In this document: positions 32,578 through 41,725 of the stretch, piece after piece
Layout: every line of letters starts with the position of its first letter
How positions within the stretch are numbered: position 1 is the stretch's first letter
Source of the DNA: Candidatus Peribacteria bacterium
GTDB lineage: Bacteria > Patescibacteriota > Gracilibacteria > Peribacterales > Peribacteraceae
Direction: 5' to 3'
NCBI GenBank assembly: GCA_020632295.1
Contig: JACKFU010000001.1
Location: 558,001-622,000 of the forward strand
Length of the DNA stretch: 64,000 nt
The notes under the pieces: model-generated
Databases searched by the model: none
Told to the model about the DNA's origin: nothing
What the model saw: only the letters and a program-made list of their open reading frames with translations
Program-made: the position numbers and the translations under genes

Positions 32578-35237
32578 CACATACCATTCTTCATATTCGG
32601 TCTTCCAAAGAGAATGAGCGTGGCCCACTGTATATGGAGCCGGCCCTAGCGGGAGTCCACTCGCTCACTGGAGACAGTGCACAGGTCAACTTGGAAATAG
32701 GCATGGCACAAAGTGGAAAGATTGGGTTTTATGTGCGTGGTACGCAGCGTGCCGCACGGCTGACAGAGTCACAACTGTATGCACAATATCCTGATATTGA
32801 TATCGAGTATCAAGATAGTGATCCCTTCGCAGTTGCCGATAACGAAGGAGTCGTGAGTGTAGACCTTACGCTTACGGATCCTGAGATCTTTCCTATTAAG
32901 AGACACCCGCAATTTGATGACATGCTCACACGCGTCAATGTCGATCCTATTGCTGGTATTACGTCGACACTTGCACGGTATCCTGAGCCTGGTATGCGTG
33001 GGCATATCAGTATAATGATTACTCCGCTGTCAGGGAGTTTCCGTCGCAGATCACTTCGCTTTATTCCGCTGCTTTCACGGGGGCTCTCTACTGTATCAGC
33101 ATCGTATGCGAAGTTCTTTACACGTGTGCAGCTTGCTCGTGGATGGAGGCGCGTTCTCTACTTCCCAGTAGCGTTGTTTCTCGGAGGATTTCGAGCATGG
33201 CCTGGCTTTGCAAAATTTGTACCATCATTTACGGTTGATACCTCTTTTTCTTCAGATCCTGAGGAGCAAGGAGCAAATGCATCCATGCGTAGCCATGATC
33301 GAGAAAATCCTGTTGAGGCTGCAACAGATAAGGTAAACAGGTTGCTTTTTACCTGCAATATTCGCGTGAGTGTTATTGCCCCAAAAGGGAAAGAGGATAT
33401 TGCAAAAGAGAAACTGATGGAAATTGCCAGTGGGTTCCGACAATTTGCGTTGCCACAATGCAACTCTTTTGCAGCGGGAGCGATTCGCACACTTCCTGCA
33501 GTTGATCACGCCTTTCGTGTACAACCATTTCTTCTGTCATCCGAAGAGCTAGCAACACTATGGCACATGCCTACTATTTTGGTGCAAACACCAAACCTTG
33601 ATTGGGTTGTGAGTAAAAAACTGGAGCCACCAAATAACCTCCCTCTCGCAGACAGAGAGGATGATCTTACCGTTCTTGGTGCTGCGGTCTTCCGTGGACA
33701 ACGACATACCTTCGGAGTTCGCCCAGATGATCGTCGGAGGCATGTCTACATTATTGGAAAAACGGGAATGGGGAAATCAACCTTGCTTGAGAATATGGTG
33801 TATAGCGATATTCATTCGGGCAAAGGCCTTGCTGTCATTGACCCTCATGGGGACTTAATTGATGCCATTCTGCGTTTTGTCCCGAGCAGCAGATCGAATG
33901 ATGTTGTGCTGTTTAATCCATCCGATACTGATTATCCCATCTCCTTTAACGTGCTTGATTGTCCCAACAAAGACCAGCGTGTTCTCGTTGCCTCAGGGTT
34001 AATGAGTGTGTTTACCAAGCTCTGGCCAGATGCATTCTCCGGTCGTATGGAGCATATCTTACGTAATACCTTACTTGCACTCCTTGAAGCAGAGGGGCAG
34101 TCGATGATGGGTATCATGCGCATGTTTACCGATACTGCATATCGAGAAAAGATTGTCGAAAAAGTGACAGACCCTATGGTGAAGAGTTTTTGGAACGATG
34201 AGTATGCCTCCTGGTCGGAGAAGTACAGGACTGAAGCCATTGCAGCCATTCAAAACAAAGTGGGGCAGCTGCTTTCAACACCACTCATTAGAAATATTGT
34301 TGGTCAGGTGAAGAGCACTCTTGATATTCGTCATGCGATGGATACTGGGAAAATCATTCTCGTGAACCTCAGCAAAGGAAAGATTGGTGAGGATACGTCT
34401 GCGTTCCTTGGCTCGATGCTTGTTACCAAGTTCCAAATAGATGCGATGAGTAGAGCAGATATTCCTGAATCTCAGCGTCGAGATTTTTATCTTTATGTAG
34501 ATGAGTTCCAAAACTTTGCAACGGAGAGCTTCGCAACCATTCTTTCTGAAGCGCGGAAGTATCGCCTCAATCTGACTATGGCAAACCAGTATGTGGCACA
34601 ACTTCTTATTGGCGATAACAATACCAAATTGCGTGATGCAGTCTTTGGCAACGTTGGTTCGCTTGTTAGCTTTCAGGTGGGGAGTGATGATGCTGAAACA
34701 CTCAGTTTACAGTTTGAAGAGCTTGCAACACCAAACGATATCTTGAGTTTGCCGAAGTACCATGCCTACGCACGACTCATGGTGGATGGCATGGCCAGTA
34801 AACCCTTTTCTGTTGGCACATTACCACCGCCCGAATTTACACAGGATGCTGGTCGTCTTGAGACGCTCATTGCACTCTCTCGAGAACGGTATGCAGAGAA
34901 GCGCAGTGTTGTTGAAGAGAAGATTAATCGTTATGCAGCGAGTGCTGCACAAGGTAAGACCCAAGCAAAGGAAGTGGAGAAAGCAAAAGAGAAGGAAGAG
35001 GAAGAACGCAAAAAGGCAAAGAAGAAGGGGATGACTCTCGATGAGTATCGCAAATGGCGAGACCGTGAAATGTGGTTAAATGACTTTAACATGCTTCGCA
35101 AACGCAATCTTCTTGACCAAGATCTCTCTGATACAGAGAAGGTGGAGATGCAGAAACTCCAAAAGAAACTTGAGGAATCTGGCGGTGTGCCGGAAGTCAG
35201 CAAAACGCTTCTTGCAGAGATAGAGAAGAGAAAGTAG
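32574..35237 (+). CDS. VirD4/TraG-like DNA-translocation ATPase
   Basis: 887 aa. The N-terminal ~380 residues are poorly conserved and include a hydrophobic stretch (about 190-210). The ATPase core has Walker A GKTGMGKST (about 394-402), VIDPHGDL and a Walker B-like DEFQNFATESF. The C-terminus is a charged coiled coil. The pattern matches the HerA/FtsK-like coupling proteins of type IV secretion (TraG/TraD C-terminal type), which pump DNA or proteins across the membrane. No relaxase or other T4SS gene is nearby. Coupling to hrcA puts it under CIRCE control. Confidence 0.8.
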   Translation: MTHTILHIRSSKENERGPLYMEPALAGVHSLTGDSAQVNLEIGMAQSGKIGFYVRGTQRAARLTESQLYAQYPDIDIEYQDSDPFAVADNEGVVSVDLTLTDPEIFPIKRHPQFDDMLTRVNVDPIAGITSTLARYPEPGMRGHISIMITPLSGSFRRRSLRFIPLLSRGLSTVSASYAKFFTRVQLARGWRRVLYFPVALFLGGFRAWPGFAKFVPSFTVDTSFSSDPEEQGANASMRSHDRENPVEAATDKVNRLLFTCNIRVSVIAPKGKEDIAKEKLMEIASGFRQFALPQCNSFAAGAIRTLPAVDHAFRVQPFLLSSEELATLWHMPTILVQTPNLDWVVSKKLEPPNNLPLADREDDLTVLGAAVFRGQRHTFGVRPDDRRRHVYIIGKTGMGKSTLLENMVYSDIHSGKGLAVIDPHGDLIDAILRFVPSSRSNDVVLFNPSDTDYPISFNVLDCPNKDQRVLVASGLMSVFTKLWPDAFSGRMEHILRNTLLALLEAEGQSMMGIMRMFTDTAYREKIVEKVTDPMVKSFWNDEYASWSEKYRTEAIAAIQNKVGQLLSTPLIRNIVGQVKSTLDIRHAMDTGKIILVNLSKGKIGEDTSAFLGSMLVTKFQIDAMSRADIPESQRRDFYLYVDEFQNFATESFATILSEARKYRLNLTMANQYVAQLLIGDNNTKLRDAVFGNVGSLVSFQVGSDDAETLSLQFEELATPNDILSLPKYHAYARLMVDGMASKPFSVGTLPPPEFTQDAGRLETLIALSRERYAEKRSVVEEKINRYAASAAQGKTQAKEVEKAKEKEEEERKKAKKKGMTLDEYRKWRDREMWLNDFNMLRKRNLLDQDLSDTEKVEMQKLQKKLEESGGVPEVSKTLLAEIEKRK

Positions 35238-35239
35238 CA

Positions 35240-36115
35240 CTAGATTTGATCTAGACGGTATTTTTGTACGAGCACAGCTTGTCGCTTCTTTGGGTCGTTT
35301 TTTCGTGCTCTAAACCTCGTTATTGTTTCTAAATGCAAGTGCTGCTGTTTAAGCATGTCATTAATAGCGCGTACAAACGGCACACCTTCATCCTCTTCGC
35401 TATATTGCTCATTTTCATTTTCCTGCATACAAATACGCAGTTGCTGTGGCCAGATAAACGTTTCTTTTTTTGAATGCAGACTTTGTTGTATGCCTATAAA
35501 TTTTAGTATGGTTGCAATATCATTTGTTGTTTCAGGTGGGAGATTAGCAGATGTTTTTTCTCTGCAGCGGCTGATGTATAAAAGAGCTGCGGAACGCTTT
35601 TCTACTATTGCATCACGTTCCTTTGGTTCCATGTTTTTCATGCTGAGAGCAAGGACAATATTGTCTTCTGGAATGTTCAACAATACTACAGGGTTCTCTG
35701 AGCACCACGTACGTAGTGCTTTTCGAATACGCTTTGCCAGCTCTTTGTGGAGCGCACTCTGCTCTTCTTTCTCTTCCCGTGAGTCCTGTTTTTCTACGTC
35801 AACCTCTTCAGGTGGTTCATCTGTCGTAGTATAGAACAGGCAATCGAATTGCGAACTGCTTCCTGTCTGTTGTATCTCGGCAAGGTATGGGAGTTGTTGT
35901 TTCATGATTGCCTTAAATGTATTGCGGTATTTCTTTTTTGTCTTGGCATCTTTTAGCACCTGCAGCGCTTGTTTTATTCTCTGTTTCATCTCTTTTTGCA
36001 AAAGCTCTGGCTCTGTTTGCATCGCCCAGCATCGCAGAGCATTACTCTGGTGTTTTAGTGCTCTGTCTGACTCATCAGATATATCATCATCTAACTGTTT
36101 ACTCGGCTGCTTCAT
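35240..36115 (-). CDS. Helical cytoplasmic protein of unknown function
   Basis: 291 aa from the ATG at 36115; the frame is open to 36160 but overlaps the next gene. It is highly charged and mostly helical (LLQKEMKQRIKQALQVLKDAKTKKKYRNTF), with no signal peptide or membrane helix. A short strand-containing segment (PVVLLNIPEDNIVLALSM) is in the middle. No recognised family. The ending is basic (RFRARKNDPKKRQ), so nucleic-acid binding is possible but unproven. Confidence 0.55.
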   Translation of the reverse strand: MKQPSKQLDDDISDESDRALKHQSNALRCWAMQTEPELLQKEMKQRIKQALQVLKDAKTKKKYRNTFKAIMKQQLPYLAEIQQTGSSSQFDCLFYTTTDEPPEEVDVEKQDSREEKEEQSALHKELAKRIRKALRTWCSENPVVLLNIPEDNIVLALSMKNMEPKERDAIVEKRSAALLYISRCREKTSANLPPETTNDIATILKFIGIQQSLHSKKETFIWPQQLRICMQENENEQYSEEDEGVPFVRAINDMLKQQHLHLETITRFRARKNDPKKRQAVLVQKYRLDQI

Positions 36116-36332
36116 AACGGTATTCGTTTTTCTGGAAGACAATGCAGTCGCCCCAGGCATTTTTTACTTTACATTCAAAGCCATGGTACCTCTTAACAGA
36201 AAGTTCTCGGTATGGATTCTCAAACTTTAATACTTTTGGAATCCAGTCCCAATTTAGCGCATAAGCTGGAGCAGGGTAGGCAAGTGTTGCTACACTCAGA
36301 CAAAGGGCCAGGAATGAAGAAAAACGCTTCAT
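36099..36332 (-). CDS. Small exported protein
   Basis: 77 aa from the ATG at 36332. A signal peptide (MKRFSSFLALCLSVATLAYP) with cleavage near AYA is followed by about 50 residues containing two cysteines (ECKVKNAWGDC) that may form a disulfide. A TTG at 36359 is an alternative start, but the promoter falls across it. Its end overlaps the start of the 291-aa gene by 17 bp. Unknown function. Confidence 0.6.
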   Translation of the reverse strand: MKRFSSFLALCLSVATLAYPAPAYALNWDWIPKVLKFENPYRELSVKRYHGFECKVKNAWGDCIVFQKNEYRYEAAE

Positions 36333-36343
36333 AATGGCCAAAT

Positions 36344-36372
36344 ATGCTATTTTTGACAAGCGTTCCTGTCAA
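36344..36372 (-). promoter_or_regulatory. Promoter of the small exported protein
   Basis: TTGACA, 17-nt spacer, TAGCAT; the hexamer ends 11 nt before the ATG at 36332. Confidence 0.6.
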
Positions 36373-36375
36373 TGG

Positions 36376-37254
36376 CTAAACCGCTGATTTCTGGAGAACA
36401 CGATCGAGGTGATGAGCGCAGTTTTTACTGCAGGATTCGCGATTTGGGTTACTTTTACAGCGCTTACAGATGCGGGCCATTTCGCCACAGTATTTACAGC
36501 TTGTTTTTACGTCTCCAGGGTCGCCACAGTGCGGACAGAGGTGATAGAGCTGTGAAGGCTTTAAATCCTTCCCTACAGCTACCCGATGGTCGAATACAAA
36601 GCATTCTCCTTGCCACTTTCCTTCGGGCCGTTCCTTCATGTAGCGCAAAATGCCTCCGTCAAGCTGGTAAACGTTCTGGTATCCTTGGCGTTCCATCTCG
36701 AGACACGCTTTTTCACAGCGAATACCGCCTGTGCAGTACATAAGCACGTTCTTTTCTTTTGGAATCTCGCAATTTGCCACCCATTCAGGGAATTCTTGAA
36801 ATGACTGTAGCCGTGGGTCTAGAGCGCCCTCAAAGACGCCAATATCTGTTTCATACGTGTTTCTCGTATCGAGAATAACGACATCTTCCTCATCAATCAT
36901 CCGGTCCCATTCTTCGGGGGGAATATGGTGGTGTTTTCCGTTTGGCAGTACGTCTGGTTTGCCGAGAGAGACAATCTCTTTGCGGATTTTCACAAACCAG
37001 CGTTTAAACGGCTGAGAGTCGCTTTCACTGTCTTTAAACACAACCTCTCCGGCTAGCTCCTCAATCTTTTTCTTCCAGGCGTCGATTGCCTTCGCAGAAC
37101 CTGCTACCGTGCCGTTTATTCCTTCTGCGCCGAGAATGGTTAATCCACCCATTTCTAGAGAAACTCCACATGCCATCAGATCTTTTTGAATCACTTCAAG
37201 ATTCTCTTTGGCTAGTGGGACAAACTTATAGAAGGCGGTAACAATAATGCTCAT
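36376..37254 (-). CDS. trhO: tRNA uridine(34) hydroxylase (rhodanese-like, TrhO)
   Basis: 292 aa. An N-terminal ferredoxin-like domain (about 1-95) is followed by a rhodanese domain (about 115-215) with active site YCTGGIRC. A C-terminal region with four Cys pairs (CPHCGD, CKYCGE, CKRCKS, CSKNC) looks zinc-binding. TrhO hydroxylates U34 of tRNA on the way to 5-carboxymethoxyuridine-type modifications. The TATACT hexamer at 37261-37266 ends 6 nt before the ATG. Confidence 0.92.
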   Translation of the reverse strand: MSIIVTAFYKFVPLAKENLEVIQKDLMACGVSLEMGGLTILGAEGINGTVAGSAKAIDAWKKKIEELAGEVVFKDSESDSQPFKRWFVKIRKEIVSLGKPDVLPNGKHHHIPPEEWDRMIDEEDVVILDTRNTYETDIGVFEGALDPRLQSFQEFPEWVANCEIPKEKNVLMYCTGGIRCEKACLEMERQGYQNVYQLDGGILRYMKERPEGKWQGECFVFDHRVAVGKDLKPSQLYHLCPHCGDPGDVKTSCKYCGEMARICKRCKSNPNRESCSKNCAHHLDRVLQKSAV

Positions 37255-37269
37255 GAGGATAGTATACGT

Positions 37270-37306
37270 AAAAAAGGCCTCCCGCCAAGGCGGTAGACCC
37301 CTTTTA
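37270..37306 (-). terminator. Terminator after the 37332-37832 gene
   Basis: On the minus strand AAAAGGGG...CCGCC pairs imperfectly with GGCGGGAGGCC and is followed by TTTTTT. Confidence 0.6.
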
Positions 37307-37331
37307 CAACCTTCCTCAAACTAATCGGAAT

Positions 37332-37832
37332 CTACTGAATGTACACACGTGTGTGCTCGTACTCATAGTACCCACCGTTTTGGTGATGGTACCCACCTGT
37401 TTCAAGATAGTAAGGGCGTACTCTGTCATCATTTTCATCGTAGTAATACTTCCAGCCTTCGTCCTTCGGGCTTCGGCTGGTAGGCCAACCAAACGCTCTT
37501 ATATAATCATCGTTATCGTCAAAGTAGTCATTATCATCGTCGTCATCCTCGTAGTAGCGTGGTGGGAAGTTGTAACGGTTGTCCCATGGGCTTTGGTGCA
37601 CTTCATACGCATTGAAGGAGTTGAGTGTCCTTCTGTTGCCGTACGGGCTAAGACTACGGTTTGCTGACCCAAAGAAGTATGGGTCGGATGTTTGATAGTT
37701 TCGGCAGCTTCCGCTGATATCTCTGTAGTAGCAGGTGTAGCCTGGGTAGTAACTAACTGCTTGTGCTGCTGGCACAAGTGCCATGGAGAGAACGGCGCCG
37801 GTGGCGAGGAGTTTTGCAATCGTCTTTTTCAT
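37332..37832 (-). CDS. Exported Tyr/Asp-rich protein
   Basis: 166 aa. A signal peptide (MKKTIAKLLATGAVLSMALVPAAQA) is followed by a low-complexity mature protein. It contains two cysteines (CYYRDISGSC), a run of acidic residues (YEDDDDDNDYFDDNDDY), and many Tyr, Asn and Gly residues. The composition suggests a disordered or metal-binding surface protein; the function is unknown. It lies downstream of structured RNA copy 2, but the RNA's terminator separates them. Confidence 0.65.
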   Translation of the reverse strand: MKKTIAKLLATGAVLSMALVPAAQAVSYYPGYTCYYRDISGSCRNYQTSDPYFFGSANRSLSPYGNRRTLNSFNAYEVHQSPWDNRYNFPPRYYEDDDDDNDYFDDNDDYIRAFGWPTSRSPKDEGWKYYYDENDDRVRPYYLETGGYHHQNGGYYEYEHTRVYIQ

Positions 37833-37908
37833 AGAAAAATAGGAAAGGGGAGTAGCGTACTTGGGAGGGGGAAGCTGCGCAATACCCTGTTGAGTACGAG
37901 ATTTGTAC

Positions 37909-37940
37909 TTAAAAAAAGACCACGAGGATCGCGGTCTTTT
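37909..37940 (-). terminator. Intrinsic terminator of structured RNA copy 2
   Basis: AAAAGACC pairs with GGTCTTTT, followed on the minus strand by a run of seven T. Strong in the minus direction. Confidence 0.85.
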
Positions 37941-38337
37941 GTGTTTGTCTCTGTCTCCCATTCTGCCTAGCAAGGGTACCTTGTTTATACTCGTGACCGG
38001 GCGAGTCCCTCGTACCAGAACCCAAAACGAGGCTAGCGCCAAGGGGTCCATGAGGAGTTTTAGAACATTGCTGAGCAGAGAGGATGTTCATCACTGGAGC
38101 GTTCACGCTCCTGCCACGCTTTAAAAAAAAGTTGGTTGGTCGGGAGGAACGCGCGCAAGGCGCAATGATGAACATTCTCTCTACGTTGTTTTTCTATGGT
38201 ATGAAGGATCTGGTGGGAAGAGTTGTCGGGACCCTGGTGAGCCAGAGTCCCGACATGAGGGCTGCCCTTGCGGGCTAAGGCTGATGGACTTAGTACCTCT
38301 CTGAGGTGGACTTGTTCAGGACTCTTCTTGAACAAAT
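37909..38337 (-). ncRNA. Structured RNA of unknown family, copy 2 (~430 nt)
   Basis: Homologous to copy 1 at 12564-12957. The core holds stem I (38044-38049 with 38018-38023), the GGC/GCC inner stem (38038-38040 with 38031-38033), an unpaired GTTTT, GGGACTCG, and stem III (38002-38006 with 37989-37993). Stem loops differ in sequence between copies while the stems are kept. The 5' half has a long-range helix in which 38085-38102 pairs with 38165-38185, and a perfect-looking hairpin at 38224-38256. Promoter-like and terminator sequences frame it. The gap 37833-38432 holds nothing else I can support. Confidence 0.7.
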
Positions 38338-38343
38338 CATGTT

Positions 38344-38373
38344 ATCGTACAGTGACCTCAAAACGTTGTGCAA
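38344..38373 (-). promoter_or_regulatory. Candidate promoter of structured RNA copy 2
   Basis: TTGCAC, 18-nt spacer, TACGAT with TG just upstream. The predicted start near 38337 begins with TGATTTG, as in copy 1. Confidence 0.5.
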
Positions 38374-38432
38374 GCATTAGGAAGTGCGCTATTTGTTAAA
38401 TTTATGTATGGATACAAAATTTATACAATTCT

Positions 38433-39452
38433 TTACATTCCCATTTTTACCCTATAGATGATTTCTGCCATGTCTCCGCGCGTTAGCTGTTGATTTGGAT
38501 CTGAGAAGCTTGATGGTAGTCCTCCAATGCGTGCGAGTGCGAATACATACGGTTTCCACCAAATGTCATCTTTTGCAAACGGAATATCGAAAGCGACAAC
38601 AACAATTTTCGCAGCCTCTGCAAAATTTATACTGTTTGCTGGCTTAAAGCTGCCGTCAGGGTAACCACCAATAACTCCTGTTTGTTTTGCCATACAGACA
38701 TAATCGCCAAACCAATCACTCTGCGTGACATCGGAGAAGAGATCGGAGGATTCACAGGTATCAATATCATTACTGTCTACTGTTGCTTCTAAAATAATTT
38801 TTGTGAATTCAGCTCGGTTGATGAATAGATCTGGCCCGTATGTTCCGTCATCGTATCCTTGCACCATGCCTTGCTCTTTTACATAGGTAATCGCCGCAAA
38901 ATTTGGATGCGATTCTGGAACATCACTAAATCCGTTTGCTGGTTCTTTCGCAAAGCGACATGGTTCAACAAGGTAATTAATGGTGTGTCCATCTTCTGTG
39001 CACGTGGGGAATGTGTCACCATTTGGACAGATGTATGGTGCACACGATGGTTGCTCCTTGTCACCATTGAGCCAATTGGTAAGGTCAGAAGCATTATTTG
39101 CTGCTTTTGTACCTGAACAGATGTCTGTGTGATACACGCCGTCACTCTGATAGGCGAAGATAATAATGCGTTTATCAATTTCCATGGTCACACCACAAGC
39201 TGCATCGTTATCTGCAGTTACAATATCAACATATGCATCTACTTTTCCTTTCCACACTTTTTCAACGGCAACACTGTAGCGATGGGTTTGTCCATCGACC
39301 TGCTTATCAAGAGGTACGCCCTGTAATACAAGATCTGCATTGTTGAAGTATGCTTGGTTTTCGCCTGCAATACAGGAACATGCCAAAGCATGTTGAGGAG
39401 CTGCCAGTGGAACGATTGCAAGGGCTATCGTTACGACAAATCTTTTTATCAT
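38433..39452 (-). CDS. Surface protein: NTR/TIMP-like domain plus SLH repeats
   Basis: 339 aa. The signal peptide ends at ALA, so the mature protein starts CSCIAGENQAYFNNADLVLQG. A Cys-x-Cys N-terminus of this kind is typical of netrin-like (TIMP/NTR) domains. A Cys-rich linker (about 136-170) follows, then three SLH motifs (about 175-339, e.g. FSDVPESHPNFAAITYVKEQGMV). SLH domains anchor proteins to the cell-wall polymer or S-layer. The N-terminal domain may bind or inhibit a partner, which is unknown. Confidence 0.75.
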   Translation of the reverse strand: MIKRFVVTIALAIVPLAAPQHALACSCIAGENQAYFNNADLVLQGVPLDKQVDGQTHRYSVAVEKVWKGKVDAYVDIVTADNDAACGVTMEIDKRIIIFAYQSDGVYHTDICSGTKAANNASDLTNWLNGDKEQPSCAPYICPNGDTFPTCTEDGHTINYLVEPCRFAKEPANGFSDVPESHPNFAAITYVKEQGMVQGYDDGTYGPDLFINRAEFTKIILEATVDSNDIDTCESSDLFSDVTQSDWFGDYVCMAKQTGVIGGYPDGSFKPANSINFAEAAKIVVVAFDIPFAKDDIWWKPYVFALARIGGLPSSFSDPNQQLTRGDMAEIIYRVKMGM

Positions 39453-39497
39453 GATCTTAAGACAGTATAGCGTAGCAGGCCTAGGTCAACAGGGGTA

Positions 39498-40760
39498 TTA
39501 CCAGTTTTTTGGGTTTATTCCTGGGCATTCAAAGTCTTTGCAGAGTTCTTTTACTTCTGCAGCAATTGCGCTGAGCTCAGCATCGTTTTCGACATTATCG
39601 ATCGCTCGAGCCATCCAGTCGCCGAGTTTCTCCATTTCTGCTTCTTTCATGCCACGAGAGGTCACTGCAGGTGTTCCAATGCGGACACCGGATGGTTTGA
39701 ATGGTGGATTTGGGTCGAATGGTACGGTATTGCAGTTTGTTACAATGCCAGCTTTATCCAGTGCTTTTGCTGCCTCACGTCCGCCGATACCTTTACTTTG
39801 TTGTGTCTCAAAAAGAATGAGATGGTTATCGGTTCCGCCTGTAACGAGACGGAATCCATGAGAGTTGAGCTTGCCTGCTAACGCTTTTGCATTGGCGACG
39901 ATTTGTGCTGCGTAGGCTTTGAAATCTGGTGTACTTGCTTCTTTTAAAGCAACAGCAATAGCTGCAGTTGTGTTGTTATGTGGTCCACCCTGCAAACCTG
40001 GCATGATGGCTTTATCAATCTTCTCTGCATGCTCTTCTTTACAGAGAATCATTGCACCTCGTGGTCCACGGAGCGTCTTATGCGATGTCGTAATTCCGGT
40101 GTCTGCCATTGGGTACGGGCTTTCATGTGCTCCACCCAAAATAAGACCGGTAATATGTGAAGTGTCTGCATGGAAGTACGCGCCAACTTCATCACAGATC
40201 TCGCGAAACTTTTGCCAGTCGATGGTGCGAGGGTATGCGGTATAGCCCGCGATAATCATTTTGGGTTTTACCTCTTTTGCTTGCTCCAAGATCTTGTCGT
40301 AATTGAGGAGTTCTGTCTCGGGGTCGAGCTCGTAGGGAACAGAGTTGTAGGTTTTTCCAGAAAAGTTCACCTTCCATCCGTGGGTGAGGTGGCCGCCATG
40401 AGGAAGTGCAAGCCCCATGATGGTATCGCCATGTTCGAGGACTGCGTGGTACACCGCCATGTTTGCTGGGCTTCCGGAGTACGGTTGTACGTTTGCGTGG
40501 GGCATGCCGAATGCTTCTTTGGCACGCTCAATGGCAAGTAGTTCCACTTGGTCAACGAATTGCTGACCTTCGTAGTATCGCTTTTTTGCATATCCTTCAC
40601 TGTACTTGTTCGTCAGGATAGATCCAGTTGCTTCCATTACGGCAGCAGATGCGTAGTTTTCGGATGGAATCAGACGCATCTTGTCCCATTCTCGTTTTTC
40701 CTCTGCAATAATTAAATCACGAATAGCGGGGTCGGTGTTTTGAAGAGCGGGTAAGTACAT
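39498..40760 (-). CDS. glyA: Serine hydroxymethyltransferase
   Basis: 420 aa, the usual length. It has the PLP-lysine motif TTSHKTLRGPRG (about 225-237) and the substrate-binding YSGSPANMAVY and LPHGGHLTHG regions. It converts serine and tetrahydrofolate to glycine and methylene-THF, the main one-carbon source. A 5-formyl-THF cyclo-ligase lies about 1.1 kb upstream on the same strand. A family C heptamer repeat sits 12 nt before its start. Confidence 0.96.
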   Translation of the reverse strand: MYLPALQNTDPAIRDLIIAEEKREWDKMRLIPSENYASAAVMEATGSILTNKYSEGYAKKRYYEGQQFVDQVELLAIERAKEAFGMPHANVQPYSGSPANMAVYHAVLEHGDTIMGLALPHGGHLTHGWKVNFSGKTYNSVPYELDPETELLNYDKILEQAKEVKPKMIIAGYTAYPRTIDWQKFREICDEVGAYFHADTSHITGLILGGAHESPYPMADTGITTSHKTLRGPRGAMILCKEEHAEKIDKAIMPGLQGGPHNNTTAAIAVALKEASTPDFKAYAAQIVANAKALAGKLNSHGFRLVTGGTDNHLILFETQQSKGIGGREAAKALDKAGIVTNCNTVPFDPNPPFKPSGVRIGTPAVTSRGMKEAEMEKLGDWMARAIDNVENDAELSAIAAEVKELCKDFECPGINPKNW

Positions 40761-40772
40761 GGCAGCACTCTA

Positions 40773-40807
40773 CACTTTCCGTTTTACTCTTTCCACTTTC
40801 CGCTCTA
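40773..40807. repeat. Heptamer tandem repeat, family C, upstream of glyA
   Basis: CACTTTC, CGTTTTA, CTCTTTC, CACTTTC and CGCTCTA, 35 nt. Confidence 0.85.
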
Positions 40808-40871
40808 AGAAATATACACTTTGTTGTGCGATCGTTGATTTTCTGGATGTCATGTGACAAAGGTACTACTA

Positions 40872-41249
40872 CTATTTCATTTCTCTTGCAAATTTATGTA
40901 TTGCAATCGTAGCTCTTAGAATCTCCAATGAAAAAATAAGATATAGAGCATCCACAAATAGGGTAGTCCATGTTTTTTCATTTAGATAAACCAAATATAT
41001 TTCATTGAGGATATTGAGTGCCATGAGAATAAACAATGCTGCCGCTGCAGTTCTACATTTATACTTAAATGCAATAAATGTTGCTCCAGCTAGGAGTAGA
41101 AAAATAATCCAATTAAAAGTCATGTCTTGGTTTCCAATGAGTAAAATAGTCAGTAGTACCAATACTAATCCGAACAAGCCAAGTAGAATGTAGCTATTCT
41201 TCTTCAGGACGGCATGAGCATCTTCTATTGATTGAATTGTTGAAAACAT
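40872..41249 (-). CDS. Four-helix membrane protein of unknown function
   Basis: 125 aa from the ATG at 41249; the frame is open to 41369 but the extra part lies in an odd structured intergenic region. About four hydrophobic helices (about 20-40, 46-60, 64-85, 93-112) are linked by short loops. No conserved motifs. Low GC compared with the surroundings. Confidence 0.55.
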   Translation of the reverse strand: MFSTIQSIEDAHAVLKKNSYILLGLFGLVLVLLTILLIGNQDMTFNWIIFLLLAGATFIAFKYKCRTAAAALFILMALNILNEIYLVYLNEKTWTTLFVDALYLIFSLEILRATIAIHKFAREMK

Positions 41250-41425
41250 AGGAATGCAATATCTATCTTGGTCTTTATACCCAGAGAATCCATTTCGCAC
41301 AAGCTTTGTTAGGCGACCCGAAGTCGAAATATTACAATTTCCCCGCGAAGCGAAGCGGAGTTGGGCCAACTTTTTGCTGAGAGCGCAGCAGGGCTTTAGC
41401 GTAATTGAAAATAGGCTCTCTCAAA

Positions 41426-41725
41426 TTAGGATTGATCTTCTTCTTTTTTTACAATCAAAAAATGATCCTCGCCCTCAGCTAGACCTCCTATAATATCCAA
41501 ATCTATGTGCCCAGTTTTTAAGGTTACCATTTGAATGAGTTCACCACGTTGGGATTCAATTACCGCTAATGCATTATTCAAAGAAGCCTGTACTTGTTCA
41601 GCTGTTTGTAATTCATTCCTACCTCTTCTACTAGATTCTCCTGCATCACTTAAGTCTAGTCTGTAGGCTCTGGTTCCAACTTGGAGATCATCCAATTGGG
41701 GCTGCTGACCATTTTTGTCTGGCAT
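41426..41725 (-). CDS. Small protein of unknown function (99 aa)
   Basis: A soluble protein with one predicted helix (ELQTAEQVQASLNNALAVIESQRGELIQMV) and a strand-rich end (HIDLDIIGGLAEGEDHFLIVKKEE). No family recognised, no clear Shine-Dalgarno. It stands in a low-GC islet (40860-41860) between conserved genes, so confidence is moderate. Confidence 0.5.
   Translation of the reverse strand: MPDKNGQQPQLDDLQVGTRAYRLDLSDAGESSRRGRNELQTAEQVQASLNNALAVIESQRGELIQMVTLKTGHIDLDIIGGLAEGEDHFLIVKKEEDQS

Noticed and set aside
32574..35237. A conjugation or type IV secretion locus
   Set aside because: Only the ATPase is present; no relaxase, VirB-like or pilin genes are nearby.
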